Source: a gamma proteobacterium symbiont of Ctena orbiculata (GTDB lineage Bacteria; Pseudomonadota; Gammaproteobacteria; Chromatiales; Chromatiaceae). From it: a DNA stretch of 63,404 nt. Location of the stretch: NCBI GenBank assembly GCA_003058525.1, contig QBVD01000026.1:1-63404 (forward strand), read 5' to 3'. This document shows, in pieces, positions 56,136-63,404 of the stretch. The notes under the pieces are model-generated. The model searched no databases. It was not told the origin of the DNA and saw only the letters and a program-made list of their open reading frames with translations. The translations under genes were made by a program, and so were the position numbers. Positions within the stretch are counted from its first letter, which is position 1. Each line of letters begins with the position of its first letter.

Positions 56136-57194
56136 ATGACAAGAGAACAACAACGCTACGGAATATCGGGCATCTTAATCGCCCTGTTACTGATCCCCTG
56201 CCTGGTCCTTGCAGGGGATAAACCCTATGAACGTGTGGTCGTATTCGGCGACAGTCTTTCCGATCCCGGCAATGCTTTTTTTCTATCCGGGATCAACCTC
56301 AAACCACCTTATTCGTCCCTGGATGAATTATTGGTACCGGATGCGCCCTATGCACGAGGCGGTAATCACTTCAGTAACGGCCCCACATGGATTGAGCGGC
56401 TGGCAAAAAAACTCGATGTGGGAGGCAGTGCGAAACCTGCCTTCAAGGGCAAGAATGGCAAAAAACTGAAAATGACCAACTATGCCGTCGGTGGTGCCCG
56501 TGCTCGGGATAACGGTATCGATATCAACCTCAATACACAATTGAGCGCCTTTCTCAGTGATTCCCAGGGAGTGGCATCGATGGGTGCGCTTTATGTTATC
56601 GCACTGGGCGGTAACGATGTAAGGGACGCCGTTGCTGCCCTTTCCGTCGATCCCACAGGCCAGGCCAGTAATGATATTCTGCAGGATGCACTGATCGCGC
56701 TATCCGATTCGATCATCGCACTGCATGGGGCTGGCGCGACAAAGCTGTTGATTGTCAACTCGCCTGATCTCTCTCTGACCCCGGCGATAAAACGCCTTGA
56801 TAGCCTGTTCCCGGGTACCGCACTGGGGGCGGCCGTGGCATCGCTGCAATTCAACCTGAATCTGGCCGCGTTACTCGATGATCTCAGCTTGGTTTTTCCC
56901 GCATTGGAGATTGCGCAACTGAATGTTTTTCAGACACTGCAAGAGATCGTGGACGATCCCGATGCATTTGGGTTGAAGAATGTAATTGATGCGTGCGTGA
57001 TGCCTAATCTACCCCCTTTCGCCTGTAAAAAACCGAAGCGTTACCTGTTTTGGGATGGCATCCATCCAACCCGGGCCACTCACCGGATCTTTGCCAGGGA
57101 GGCTGCCGAGGTCCTCAATCTGGGCGGGGATGAGGATCGAGACTCCTTCGAGAATCAGGATGGTAAAGAAAGGGGGATGAGAGGCAGAAAATGA
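56136..57194 (+). CDS. Secreted GDSL (SGNH) esterase/lipase
   Basis: A 352-residue exported hydrolase. The signal peptide (about 1-24) is followed by the catalytic block VVFGDSLSDPGN with the nucleophile serine, then ALGGNDVRDA near 168, and DGIHPTRATH near 308 carrying the Asp and His. The start at ATG 56136 has AAGGAGG; a frame opens earlier at 56055 without support. Substrate lipid or ester is unknown. The C-terminus is rich in charged residues. Confidence 0.88.
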   Translation: MTREQQRYGISGILIALLLIPCLVLAGDKPYERVVVFGDSLSDPGNAFFLSGINLKPPYSSLDELLVPDAPYARGGNHFSNGPTWIERLAKKLDVGGSAKPAFKGKNGKKLKMTNYAVGGARARDNGIDINLNTQLSAFLSDSQGVASMGALYVIALGGNDVRDAVAALSVDPTGQASNDILQDALIALSDSIIALHGAGATKLLIVNSPDLSLTPAIKRLDSLFPGTALGAAVASLQFNLNLAALLDDLSLVFPALEIAQLNVFQTLQEIVDDPDAFGLKNVIDACVMPNLPPFACKKPKRYLFWDGIHPTRATHRIFAREAAEVLNLGGDEDRDSFENQDGKERGMRGRK

Positions 57195-57460
57195 TCGCCA
57201 ATTAGCGCGGGAATATACCTATCAGAAAGTAGCTGTACTGAAAATGAAATAATAGCCCGTGGCCATCCCTAATCTGGACGGAACCCTTTTTGCTGCCTGT
57301 CCGATGAGTCGGTCCCATCAACTGGAATGGCGTGGCAACACACGAGTGTCATCTCATCAGATTGGAATTGGATTCATTTGGGGTTATATTTTTTTGTTGT
57401 TCAATAGGATCATGTTGATCGATCTAATATCGCAATGCATGAAAACCCGGCAAACATATT

Positions 57461-57946
57461 GTGTTGAAGATCGTATCAGGAGCACAGACGGGAGTGGATA
57501 GAGCGGCATTGGATGCCGCCATAGCGTATGGCGTCGAGGCTGGCGGATGGTGCCCCCATGGCCGCCTGGCTGAAGATGGTGTCATACCCGAATGCTATCC
57601 GGTTACGGAACTGGCCAATGCAGGATATACGGAACGCACCCTGCAAAATGTCATCGATAGCGATGCTACACTGATTATCTATTTCGGTTATCTCTCAGGC
57701 GGTACGGAGCAAACGCTCGCCTTCTGCATTGCGCAGAGGAAACCCTATCTGTTGATCGATGCCGGGGAGCTGAACAGGCGGCGTGCGGCAGAACGGATTC
57801 AGCAATTCATTACTGATAAAGGGATTGCTGTCTTAAATGTTGCCGGGCCGCGGGCAAGTGGAGAAACCTCGGCATATGACTATGCAAGAGCAGTTCTGGA
57901 GTCAGTGTTGAGAACCCGCTCCATAAATCCTGCGGACCGATGTTAA
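57461..57946 (+). CDS. YpsA/SLOG-type putative molybdenum carrier family protein
   Basis: A 161-residue protein with a Rossmann-like SLOG fold: ISGAQTGVDRAALD-type start (here VSGAQTGVDRAALDAAI), GWCPHGRLAEDG near 29, and TLIIYFGYLSGGTEQTL near 70. The family is annotated as putative molybdenum carrier (cytoplasmic YpsA-like), but a nucleotide-binding role is more likely from fold. The start is GTG 57461; TTG 57464 is equivalent. It stands alone, 266 bases after the GDSL gene. Confidence 0.8.
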   Translation: MLKIVSGAQTGVDRAALDAAIAYGVEAGGWCPHGRLAEDGVIPECYPVTELANAGYTERTLQNVIDSDATLIIYFGYLSGGTEQTLAFCIAQRKPYLLIDAGELNRRRAAERIQQFITDKGIAVLNVAGPRASGETSAYDYARAVLESVLRTRSINPADRC

Positions 57947-58000
57947 GTACCACTCCAGCCGTGATTGGTGCAAGGATGATGTGGATATTGCGGATTCGGT

Positions 58001-58756
58001 ATGGATAAGAAAAATGCCTTGATTACAGGTAACAGCAGTGGTCTTGGATTGGGGCTCAGCAAAGTGTTGCTGGCCCGTGGTTACAGGATTTTCGGTTGCA
58101 GCCGGCGGGGTTGCGATCTGCCGGGTGAGATCGTCGATGTTCATTGTGACCTTACCGAATTTGACGCCATTGCACAGAAGCTTAAGCAGCTGCTGCAAGG
58201 GATTGAGACGCTGGAGTTGGTGGTGCTCAATGCCGGTATATTGGGTGAGATCAAGTATATCAGCAAGACTTCATTGGATGAGTTGCAACAGATCATGGAC
58301 ATCAATCTTTGGCCGAATAAGATAATCCTGGATTGGTTGTTGCAATCGCATATCAAAGTCGATCAGATCCTGCTGCTATCATCCGGTGCAGCCATTTTGG
58401 GCAATAAGGGATGGGGTGGGTATGCGTTATCGAAATGCGCGCTGAACATGCTGGGACGCCTGTATGCGCACGAATTCCCGACGACCCACATTGCTTCCAT
58501 TGCGCCGGGCCTGATCGAATCGGATATGATGGATTATCTGTGTAACCAGGCGGACAGCGAGGAGTATCCCGCATTGCAGCGACTTCAGCAGGCTAGAAGA
58601 GATGGCGCAGTGCTTTCGCCGGTCCAGGGTGCTGAACGGATCCTGGAAACCCTGTCACGCCTGAAGGAATTTGAAAGCGGTAGTTATATCGATCTCAGGC
58701 AGATTCTGGCCCCGGATGAGTATCAGGCACTGATCGAGGCGAGAAACAGGGTATGA
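58001..58756 (+). CDS. Short-chain dehydrogenase/reductase
   Basis: A 251-residue SDR enzyme with cofactor motif TGNSSGLGLGL near residue 9, NAG near 78, the catalytic SSG...YALSK (Ser and Tyr near 128-143) and PG motif in IAPGLIESD. R/S at the acidic positions after beta-2 (CSRRG) suggests NADP preference. Substrate unknown. It overlaps the hydrolase gene by four bases (ATGA), so the two are translationally coupled with pyk. Confidence 0.85.
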   Translation: MDKKNALITGNSSGLGLGLSKVLLARGYRIFGCSRRGCDLPGEIVDVHCDLTEFDAIAQKLKQLLQGIETLELVVLNAGILGEIKYISKTSLDELQQIMDINLWPNKIILDWLLQSHIKVDQILLLSSGAAILGNKGWGGYALSKCALNMLGRLYAHEFPTTHIASIAPGLIESDMMDYLCNQADSEEYPALQRLQQARRDGAVLSPVQGAERILETLSRLKEFESGSYIDLRQILAPDEYQALIEARNRV

Positions 58757-59607
58757 CTTTGCCGACCTTTTTGAGGGAGATATTGCTGCTGGCATCCCTG
58801 GTGCTGCTGTTGTTTCTGGCAATCGCACTCTACCTCTATCTTAACCAGACCAACCTGATTCATCTGCCCGATCTCCCTTCGAGGCGTGTGGCTACCACGC
58901 CGCATCAGGTGGGGTTGGGTTTTGAGTCGGTAGACCTGATGACCGCGGATAACGTGAAGCTGCACGGTTGGTTTATTCCCCATGAGAAACCTCGCGCAAC
59001 ACTGCTGTTTTTTCACGGCAATGCAGGCAATATCTCCCATCGCATGGAGTCCCTGGCACTCTTCAACGCATTGGGGCTGGCGATATTGATCATCGATTAT
59101 CGCGGTTATGGCAACAGTGAAGGGAAGCCGTCGGAAAAAGGGCTGTATCGGGATGCGGAGGCGGCATGGCGTTATCTGACTGAGATAAGAGCGCTGCCCG
59201 AGAAAAAGATCCTGCTCTTTGGTCGCTCACTTGGCGGTGCGGTTGCCGCCTACCTTGCGACTCATAATGAACCAATGGGTGTAGTCCTGGAGTCGACCTT
59301 CACTTCCGTCCCGGACATGGCCGCTGAACTCTATCCCTGGTTGCCTGCCCGCTGGCTGGCGCGCTATCACTACAATACCCTAGAGCGAATGGCGGCCATC
59401 GACAGCCCGGTGATGATTATTCATAGCCGCCATGATGAGATCATACCTTTCGATCATGGTCGCCTGCTGTTTGAACGCGCCCATCAGCCGAGACGTTTTC
59501 TTGAACTGAGCGGTGACCACAATTACGGTTTCATGCAGGATCTTGATCGATATCGGGATCACTGGGATGATTTTATACGCTTGGCAAGTAAAGAGCAGAC
59601 CGGATGA
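58753..59607 (+). CDS. Membrane-anchored alpha/beta hydrolase (BEM46-like)
   Basis: A 284-residue protein with one N-terminal membrane helix (about 8-28) and an alpha/beta hydrolase domain. The oxyanion motif FFHGNAGN is near residue 77, the nucleophile GRSLGG near 157, and the catalytic Asp and His lie in HSRHDEIIPF and SGDHNYGF. It resembles the BEM46/ABHD13-type family of lipid or thioester hydrolases. It overlaps both neighbours by four bases. Confidence 0.85.
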   Translation: MTLPTFLREILLLASLVLLLFLAIALYLYLNQTNLIHLPDLPSRRVATTPHQVGLGFESVDLMTADNVKLHGWFIPHEKPRATLLFFHGNAGNISHRMESLALFNALGLAILIIDYRGYGNSEGKPSEKGLYRDAEAAWRYLTEIRALPEKKILLFGRSLGGAVAAYLATHNEPMGVVLESTFTSVPDMAAELYPWLPARWLARYHYNTLERMAAIDSPVMIIHSRHDEIIPFDHGRLLFERAHQPRRFLELSGDHNYGFMQDLDRYRDHWDDFIRLASKEQTG

Positions 59608-61052
59608 AGACAATACCAATACGAAAAACCAAAATCGTAGCCACTATCGGCCCTGCCTCCGATTCGGTGAAAATCCTCGAAGAGATGATTGTGGCCGGCA
59701 TGAGTGTCGCCCGGCTCAATCTATCCCACGGCAGTTATGCTGAACACAGCCAGCGTATCGGGCGTATCCGTCAGGCATCGGATAATCTGCGGATACCGGT
59801 TGCAATCATGATCGATACACGGGGCGTTGAGATCCGTACCGGAAAGATTCGCCAGGGAAGCGTTGAATTGACTTCGGGTGATACCTTTTCCATCTTCACC
59901 GACGGCCGTGCCGGTGATCAGCAAGGGGTTTCAGTCACCTACCAGCGTTTGCATCAGGAGGTGAATCCCGGCGATGTGATTCTACTCGATGATGGAGCGA
60001 TGGAACTCACCGTGAAATCGATCCTTGATCGGGAGGTTCGCTGCAGGGTTGTATTGGGCGGTGTGCTGAAAGAGAACAAGGGCGTCAATCTGCCCAATAC
60101 CCAGCTTTCCATGACGGCTGTGGAGCCGGAGCATCGTGACGATATCCTTCAGGAGCTATCCTTCGCGGCGGAGAACGACGTCGACTATATCGCCGCTTCG
60201 TTTATTCAGGATGCCGATGAAGTCAACCGGATGCGGAAAATCCTGATCGAGAAAGGGGTGGATATCCCGATCATCGCCAAGATCGAAAACCGCGCCGGAA
60301 TAAACAATCTCGAGGCTATCGTGGCGGCGTCGGACGGGATTATGGTGGCGCGGGGCGATATGGGGGTGGAACTGCCGATGGCGGATGTGCCGAGTATGCA
60401 GAAGAAGATCATCCGCATCACAGTGAGTAACGGCAAGCCGGTGATCACCGCAACCCAGATGTTGGCTTCGATGGAGCACAATCCAAAGCCGACCCGTGCC
60501 GAGGCGAGTGATGTGGCAAATGCCATTCTGGATGGTTCCTCCGCAGTGATGTTGTCCGGCGAATCGGCTATGGGCGACTATCCGGTGCAGTCGGTCAGGA
60601 CCATGGAGATGTTGGCGATCCGTACCGAGGCATCGCTGCGTGAGTATGGCTATCTGCAGCATATCATTCCCCACCATTCCAACGTGGTGACCGAAGCGGT
60701 CAGTCATTCGGCCGTCAATATGGCTGATCGATTGAAGGCGGCTGCCATCATCAGTCTGACCGAGACGGGTTTCACCTCGAGGCTGATCTCCAAGCATCGG
60801 CCCGAGTGCCCCATACTGGCAGTCACCCAATCACCGAGAGTGACCCGGCGGCTGTGCATGAACTGGGGGGTAGTACCCATTCTTTTTCAGGAGGAGAGCA
60901 CGGATGAGGCGAAGATCGCCTTTTGCATCGAACAAGCCAGAAAGCGTGGCCTGCTGAACAGCGGCGATATCGCCATTGCCACCAGTGGCTACAGTCAAAC
61001 CACCGGTGGTACGGATCTGATCCGGGTGTTGACTGTCGACGGGCCTGAGTAG
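59604..61052 (+). CDS. pyk: Pyruvate kinase
   Basis: A 482-residue glycolytic enzyme that forms pyruvate and ATP from phosphoenolpyruvate and ADP. The N-terminal KTKIVATIGPAS, the active-site helix IIAKIENRAGINNLEAIV with its catalytic lysine (quoted in part: IIAKIENRAGI), GIMVARGDMGVELP and TATQMLASM are all present. It overlaps the upstream hydrolase gene by four bases. A repeat-bearing element lies 45 bases after the stop. Confidence 0.97.
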   Translation: MKTIPIRKTKIVATIGPASDSVKILEEMIVAGMSVARLNLSHGSYAEHSQRIGRIRQASDNLRIPVAIMIDTRGVEIRTGKIRQGSVELTSGDTFSIFTDGRAGDQQGVSVTYQRLHQEVNPGDVILLDDGAMELTVKSILDREVRCRVVLGGVLKENKGVNLPNTQLSMTAVEPEHRDDILQELSFAAENDVDYIAASFIQDADEVNRMRKILIEKGVDIPIIAKIENRAGINNLEAIVAASDGIMVARGDMGVELPMADVPSMQKKIIRITVSNGKPVITATQMLASMEHNPKPTRAEASDVANAILDGSSAVMLSGESAMGDYPVQSVRTMEMLAIRTEASLREYGYLQHIIPHHSNVVTEAVSHSAVNMADRLKAAAIISLTETGFTSRLISKHRPECPILAVTQSPRVTRRLCMNWGVVPILFQEESTDEAKIAFCIEQARKRGLLNSGDIAIATSGYSQTTGGTDLIRVLTVDGPE

Positions 61053-61096
61053 CGGTAGAGGCAAACTAGAACTCTGAATAGCTGGATAAAAGACAG

Positions 61097-61331
61097 GCCG
61101 CAAATGGACGCCAATCACCGCAAATTCATGCAAATAGTTTGGTATTAAACCGTGTGTAATCACCATCATGCTGTGTTAATGGATCATTTGTGATTTTCCC
61201 CTAGTTCCCACGCTCCTGCGTGGGAACTCATATCTTGCCCTGATGCCCTGCCTACTTATGCATTCCCACGTTGGAGCGTGGGAACGATATAAAATTGCGT
61301 GAATTTGCGGTGATTGGCGTCCATTTGCGGC
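61097..61331. mobile_element. 235-base element with perfect 32-base inverted ends
   Basis: The left end starts GCCGCAAATGGACGCC (61097-61128) and is the exact reverse complement of 61300-61331. Inside are two hairpins of the TTCCCACG family: GTTCCCACGC-TCCT-GCGTGGGAAC at 61204-61227 and TTCCCACG-TTGGAG-CGTGGGAA near 61263-61284. There is no coding capacity. The structure suggests a MITE or a nested repeat; no target duplication is clear. Confidence 0.8.
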
Positions 61332-61408
61332 TGAATCAATGGCCTGATTTAAGGGATCATCAACCAGGAAGCGCAGACTTACCCATGACTTTTATTCCGG
61401 CACTGGCT

Positions 61409-61999
61409 CTAATAGATTCTGTATTGCGGCTGTACCTGGTCATCCTGCCAGATGTCGTCAGGACTCACGTATTCGTCACGCAGATTGAAGGGTACCCCTA
61501 CACTGTCGAAACAGTCGTAAACAAGCTCTGAACAGATATATTTCCGGTCTCGGGTGCGGCGGCTGATCTTGAACAGGATGCGAATTCCAATGCGAATGAT
61601 CTCGAAATTGTCATAGGGCTTGGTGAGTTCGTCCATCCCATAGCTGATAGCCTGGTTGAGCTTTTGTTTGTCAACCGGTGGGTCCACCCTTGCAATCACG
61701 ATGTTGCCTTTATAGGGACGGTTTCTGCCGTGGTAGTCTCGCAGATACTTGGACAGCGGCGCCAGACGCACGCCTATCATCGTCTCGCTCTCCAGGACGA
61801 AGACCCGCTCCAGGGTCGGATCCTTATAGATCATGCCGACATGGCTCCAGACGGATTTGGTGAATTTCTGTACTGCCTGTGAAAAAAAATATGATCCTGA
61901 ACAGAAGACCAAGTCGCCTGTCTGCAATTCATCTCGCATTACACTGTAGGGTTGTACCTGGAGGTGCTCAATCTCTTTTTTTGATATCGTCTCAGCCAT
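61409..61999 (-). CDS. YiiX/YebB-like permuted papain-fold peptidase
   Basis: A 196-residue protein of the NlpC/P60-like YiiX family. The circularly permuted catalytic order is seen: His53 in WSHVGMI comes before Cys156 in YICSELVYDCF. LQTGDLVFCSG near residue 26 is the usual start of the domain. There is no signal peptide. These enzymes are thought to cut amide or ester bonds in peptides or lipids; the exact substrate is not known. Confidence 0.82.
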   Translation of the reverse strand: MAETISKKEIEHLQVQPYSVMRDELQTGDLVFCSGSYFFSQAVQKFTKSVWSHVGMIYKDPTLERVFVLESETMIGVRLAPLSKYLRDYHGRNRPYKGNIVIARVDPPVDKQKLNQAISYGMDELTKPYDNFEIIRIGIRILFKISRRTRDRKYICSELVYDCFDSVGVPFNLRDEYVSPDDIWQDDQVQPQYRIY

Positions 62000-62345
62000 A
62001 GAGTGCCTCCCTGATTACTTGGGGCAAGTGTCCGATAAGCCGCGCAGTCGGTGTTGAAAGGAACTTTATTGGTTCTATATCGTAATATAGATATGGCATC
62101 AATAAACGGATTGTTTTTTTACAAAATCATCCCCTAGTTCACACACTCCTGTGTGGGAACGATATGAAAGATACACTCTGTGATGAATGTGGTTTTGGCT
62201 AAGCATGCTTACTCAAAGCCGCCTATATTTTATCAATGAGAGTTTGGTTTAGAGCGTTGCGACGATACTGGATGATGGAGTGGGGCGAGGATATCGGTGA
62301 TCAAGCCCCGCCAGTATGTATCCATACCGGCGGGTGATAGGGCGC
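62000..62345. other. Non-coding gap with repeat and terminator-like hairpin
   Basis: No gene is supported. A decayed copy of the TTCCCAC-family hairpin (CACAC-TCCT-GTGTG then GGAACGATA) is at 62136-62163. A GC-rich stem, CCCGCC with GGCGGG, at about 62306-62335 lies just beyond the sodB stop and may end its transcript. Confidence 0.55.
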
Positions 62346-62927
62346 TTAGCTCATGTTGCTTGCGACAAAGTCCCAGTTGACCACCTTCCAGAACGCCTCC
62401 AGATAGGCGGGGCGAGCATTACGATAGTCGATGTAGTAGGCGTGTTCCCAGACATCGGCTGTCAGCAAGGCCTTTTTGCCTGAGGTCATGGGTGTGCCCG
62501 CATTCGATGTGTTGAAGATTTCCAGGCTGCCGTCTTCGTTCTGCACCAGCCAGGTCCAGCCGGAACCGAAGTTGGTTGCCCCGGAGGTGGCGAACTGTTT
62601 CTTGAACTCGCCAAAGGAGCCGAAGGCCGCATTGATGGCATCCGCCAGGGCGCCGCCGGGCGCATTGTCATCGTTCGGGCTGCGCAGACAGTTCCAATAG
62701 AAGGTGTGATTCCAGATCTGTGCCGCGTTGTTGAATACGCCGCCGGATGATTTCATGATGGTATCTTCCAGGGAGGCGTTCTCAAACTCAGTGCCGGGTA
62801 TCAGGTTGTTGAGATTGGTCACATAGGTGTTGTGGTGCTTGCCGTGATGAAACTCCAGAGTCTCTTTGGAAATGACGGGTTCCAGTGCGTCGATTGCATA
62901 GGGCAGGGCGGGTAGTTCATGTGCCAT
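62346..62927 (-). CDS. sodB: Iron superoxide dismutase
   Basis: A 193-residue cytoplasmic enzyme that converts superoxide to oxygen and hydrogen peroxide. The metal ligands are in [10 protein letters not shown] (His near 27), WNHTFYWN (His near 74), and [11 protein letters not shown] (Asp and His near 157-161). [12 protein letters not shown] with the upstream Gln-type features fits the iron form rather than manganese. I place the start at 62927, which follows AAGGAG; the frame extends further upstream without homology. Confidence 0.95.
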   Translation of the reverse strand: MAHELPALPYAIDALEPVISKETLEFHHGKHHNTYVTNLNNLIPGTEFENASLEDTIMKSSGGVFNNAAQIWNHTFYWNCLRSPNDDNAPGGALADAINAAFGSFGEFKKQFATSGATNFGSGWTWLVQNEDGSLEIFNTSNAGTPMTSGKKALLTADVWEHAYYIDYRNARPAYLEAFWKVVNWDFVASNMS

Positions 62928-63236
62928 GGCATGGTGCTCCTTCTTTAGATATGAATTCTTGTTGTGATCCCCGTAATCGAGAGATCCGGTTAATAACCAA
63001 GTAGAATGGTCAGCTATTTTAGCGGTGCTGATCCCGGGATGCAACAGGGGGTGTTGTGGGGGAAAATAATACCACTCTTATTGGGTTTGAGCAGCCGGGT
63101 TTGGTGTGGCACAGCGTTTTTATTGGCTCGGTAATATGGCTGACATATAAAATGTTACCTGATTACTCATGAAGCTCAGCTATTGAGCCTGTGGTGCAAG
63201 CATAATGGAACCTACTGAATAAAAGAGGATTTCATC
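62928..63236. other. Intergenic region between sodB and IS1595-type transposase
   Basis: About 309 bases with no gene. It includes the sodB promoter and presumably the left end of the insertion sequence, but I could not define its terminal repeat without the other end. Confidence 0.45.
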
Positions 63237-63404
63237 ATGCCGAGAAATACCATTCAATTTCAAAAAGGCCTTGGTTTGCACGATTTTCTTGAACAATATG
63301 GGACCGAGGATCAGTGTCGCCAGGCATTGTATGATTTGCGCTGGCCGACGGGCTACGTCTGCCCTGAGTGCGGCAACACAACAGGCTGTGAACTCAAAAA
63401 GCGT
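63237..63404 (+). CDS. IS1595-family transposase, N-terminal part, cut by window end
   Basis: The first 56 residues of a transposase. DFLEQYGTEDQCRQALYDLRW, quoted in part as FLEQYGTEDQCRQALYDLRW, followed by PTGYVCPECGN is the typical N-terminal region of IS1595 transposases, with the first half (CPECG) of a zinc ribbon. AAAGAGGA precedes the ATG. The gene runs off the right edge, so intactness cannot be judged. Confidence 0.85.
   Translation, partial: MPRNTIQFQKGLGLHDFLEQYGTEDQCRQALYDLRWPTGYVCPECGNTTGCELKKR

Overview
The window reads as chromosome of a chemolithotrophic, sulfur-oxidising gammaproteobacterium. Its housekeeping blocks are in gammaproteobacterial order: trxA-rho, mreBCD-mrdAB-mltB-rlpA-dacA-ybeD-lipBA, and gatCAB. 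Between them lie genes for thiocyanate and reduced-sulfur metabolism. No rRNA, tRNA, CRISPR array or prophage was seen. The species cannot be named from the sequence.

Layout. 0.5-2.9 kb: mlaFEDB lipid-transport operon lacking mlaC. 3.1-4.9 kb: trxA and rho. 5.5-8.8 kb: murU, a GCS2-family ligase and a zinc amidohydrolase of the aspartoacylase type. 8.8-19.7 kb, minus strand: the cell-shape, peptidoglycan and lipoate block, with mreC apparently starting at ATT and an old MITE between mreD and mrdA. 19.9-22.1 kb: a DUF5666 lipoprotein and a DUF6502 protein. 22.6-26 kb: gatCAB. 26-28.3 kb: a secreted metzincin protease.

28.4-43.4 kb is the most interesting part. A cobalt-type thiocyanate hydrolase (scnB, scnA, scnC plus a P15K-like cobalt-insertion protein) is followed by a NitT/TauT-type ABC transporter with two near-duplicate permeases. 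A CynR-like LysR regulator is divergent from scn. I find the same promoter module four times: an ATAG-N7-CTAT box, then TTGGACAA (TTTGACAA once) exactly 36 nt from the box start, then TGGTRAATAG (AGGTAAAAAT once) at 55 nt. The copies precede an outer-membrane porin (28622), a CbiM-like cobalt permease (30925), an OprD-like porin (32979) and scnB (37216). A fifth ATAG-N7-CTAT box sits just before the regulator gene. I infer one regulon joining substrate entry, cobalt supply and the cobalt enzyme. The OprD-like gene is broken by a 263-bp MITE; removing it with one target copy restores the frame exactly.

43.4-50 kb: a lone IS3 orfA remnant, then dsrE-like, tusA, an SQR-like flavoprotein and DUF1641 genes (sulfur handling, plausibly downstream of sulfide from thiocyanate), a hypothetical gene, an SLC13-type anion transporter and a divergent LysR gene. 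50.1-51.4 kb: a cytochrome P460 and a MarR regulator sharing an operator-like sequence. 51.9-56.1 kb: an aldehyde:ferredoxin oxidoreductase operon (four-cluster ferredoxin, AOR, FAD oxidoreductase, MoaD-like protein, small conserved protein). 56.1-63.4 kb: GDSL esterase, YpsA-like protein, SDR-hydrolase-pyk operon, a 235-bp element with perfect 32-bp inverted ends, a YiiX-like peptidase, sodB, and the start of an IS1595-type transposase cut by the window end.
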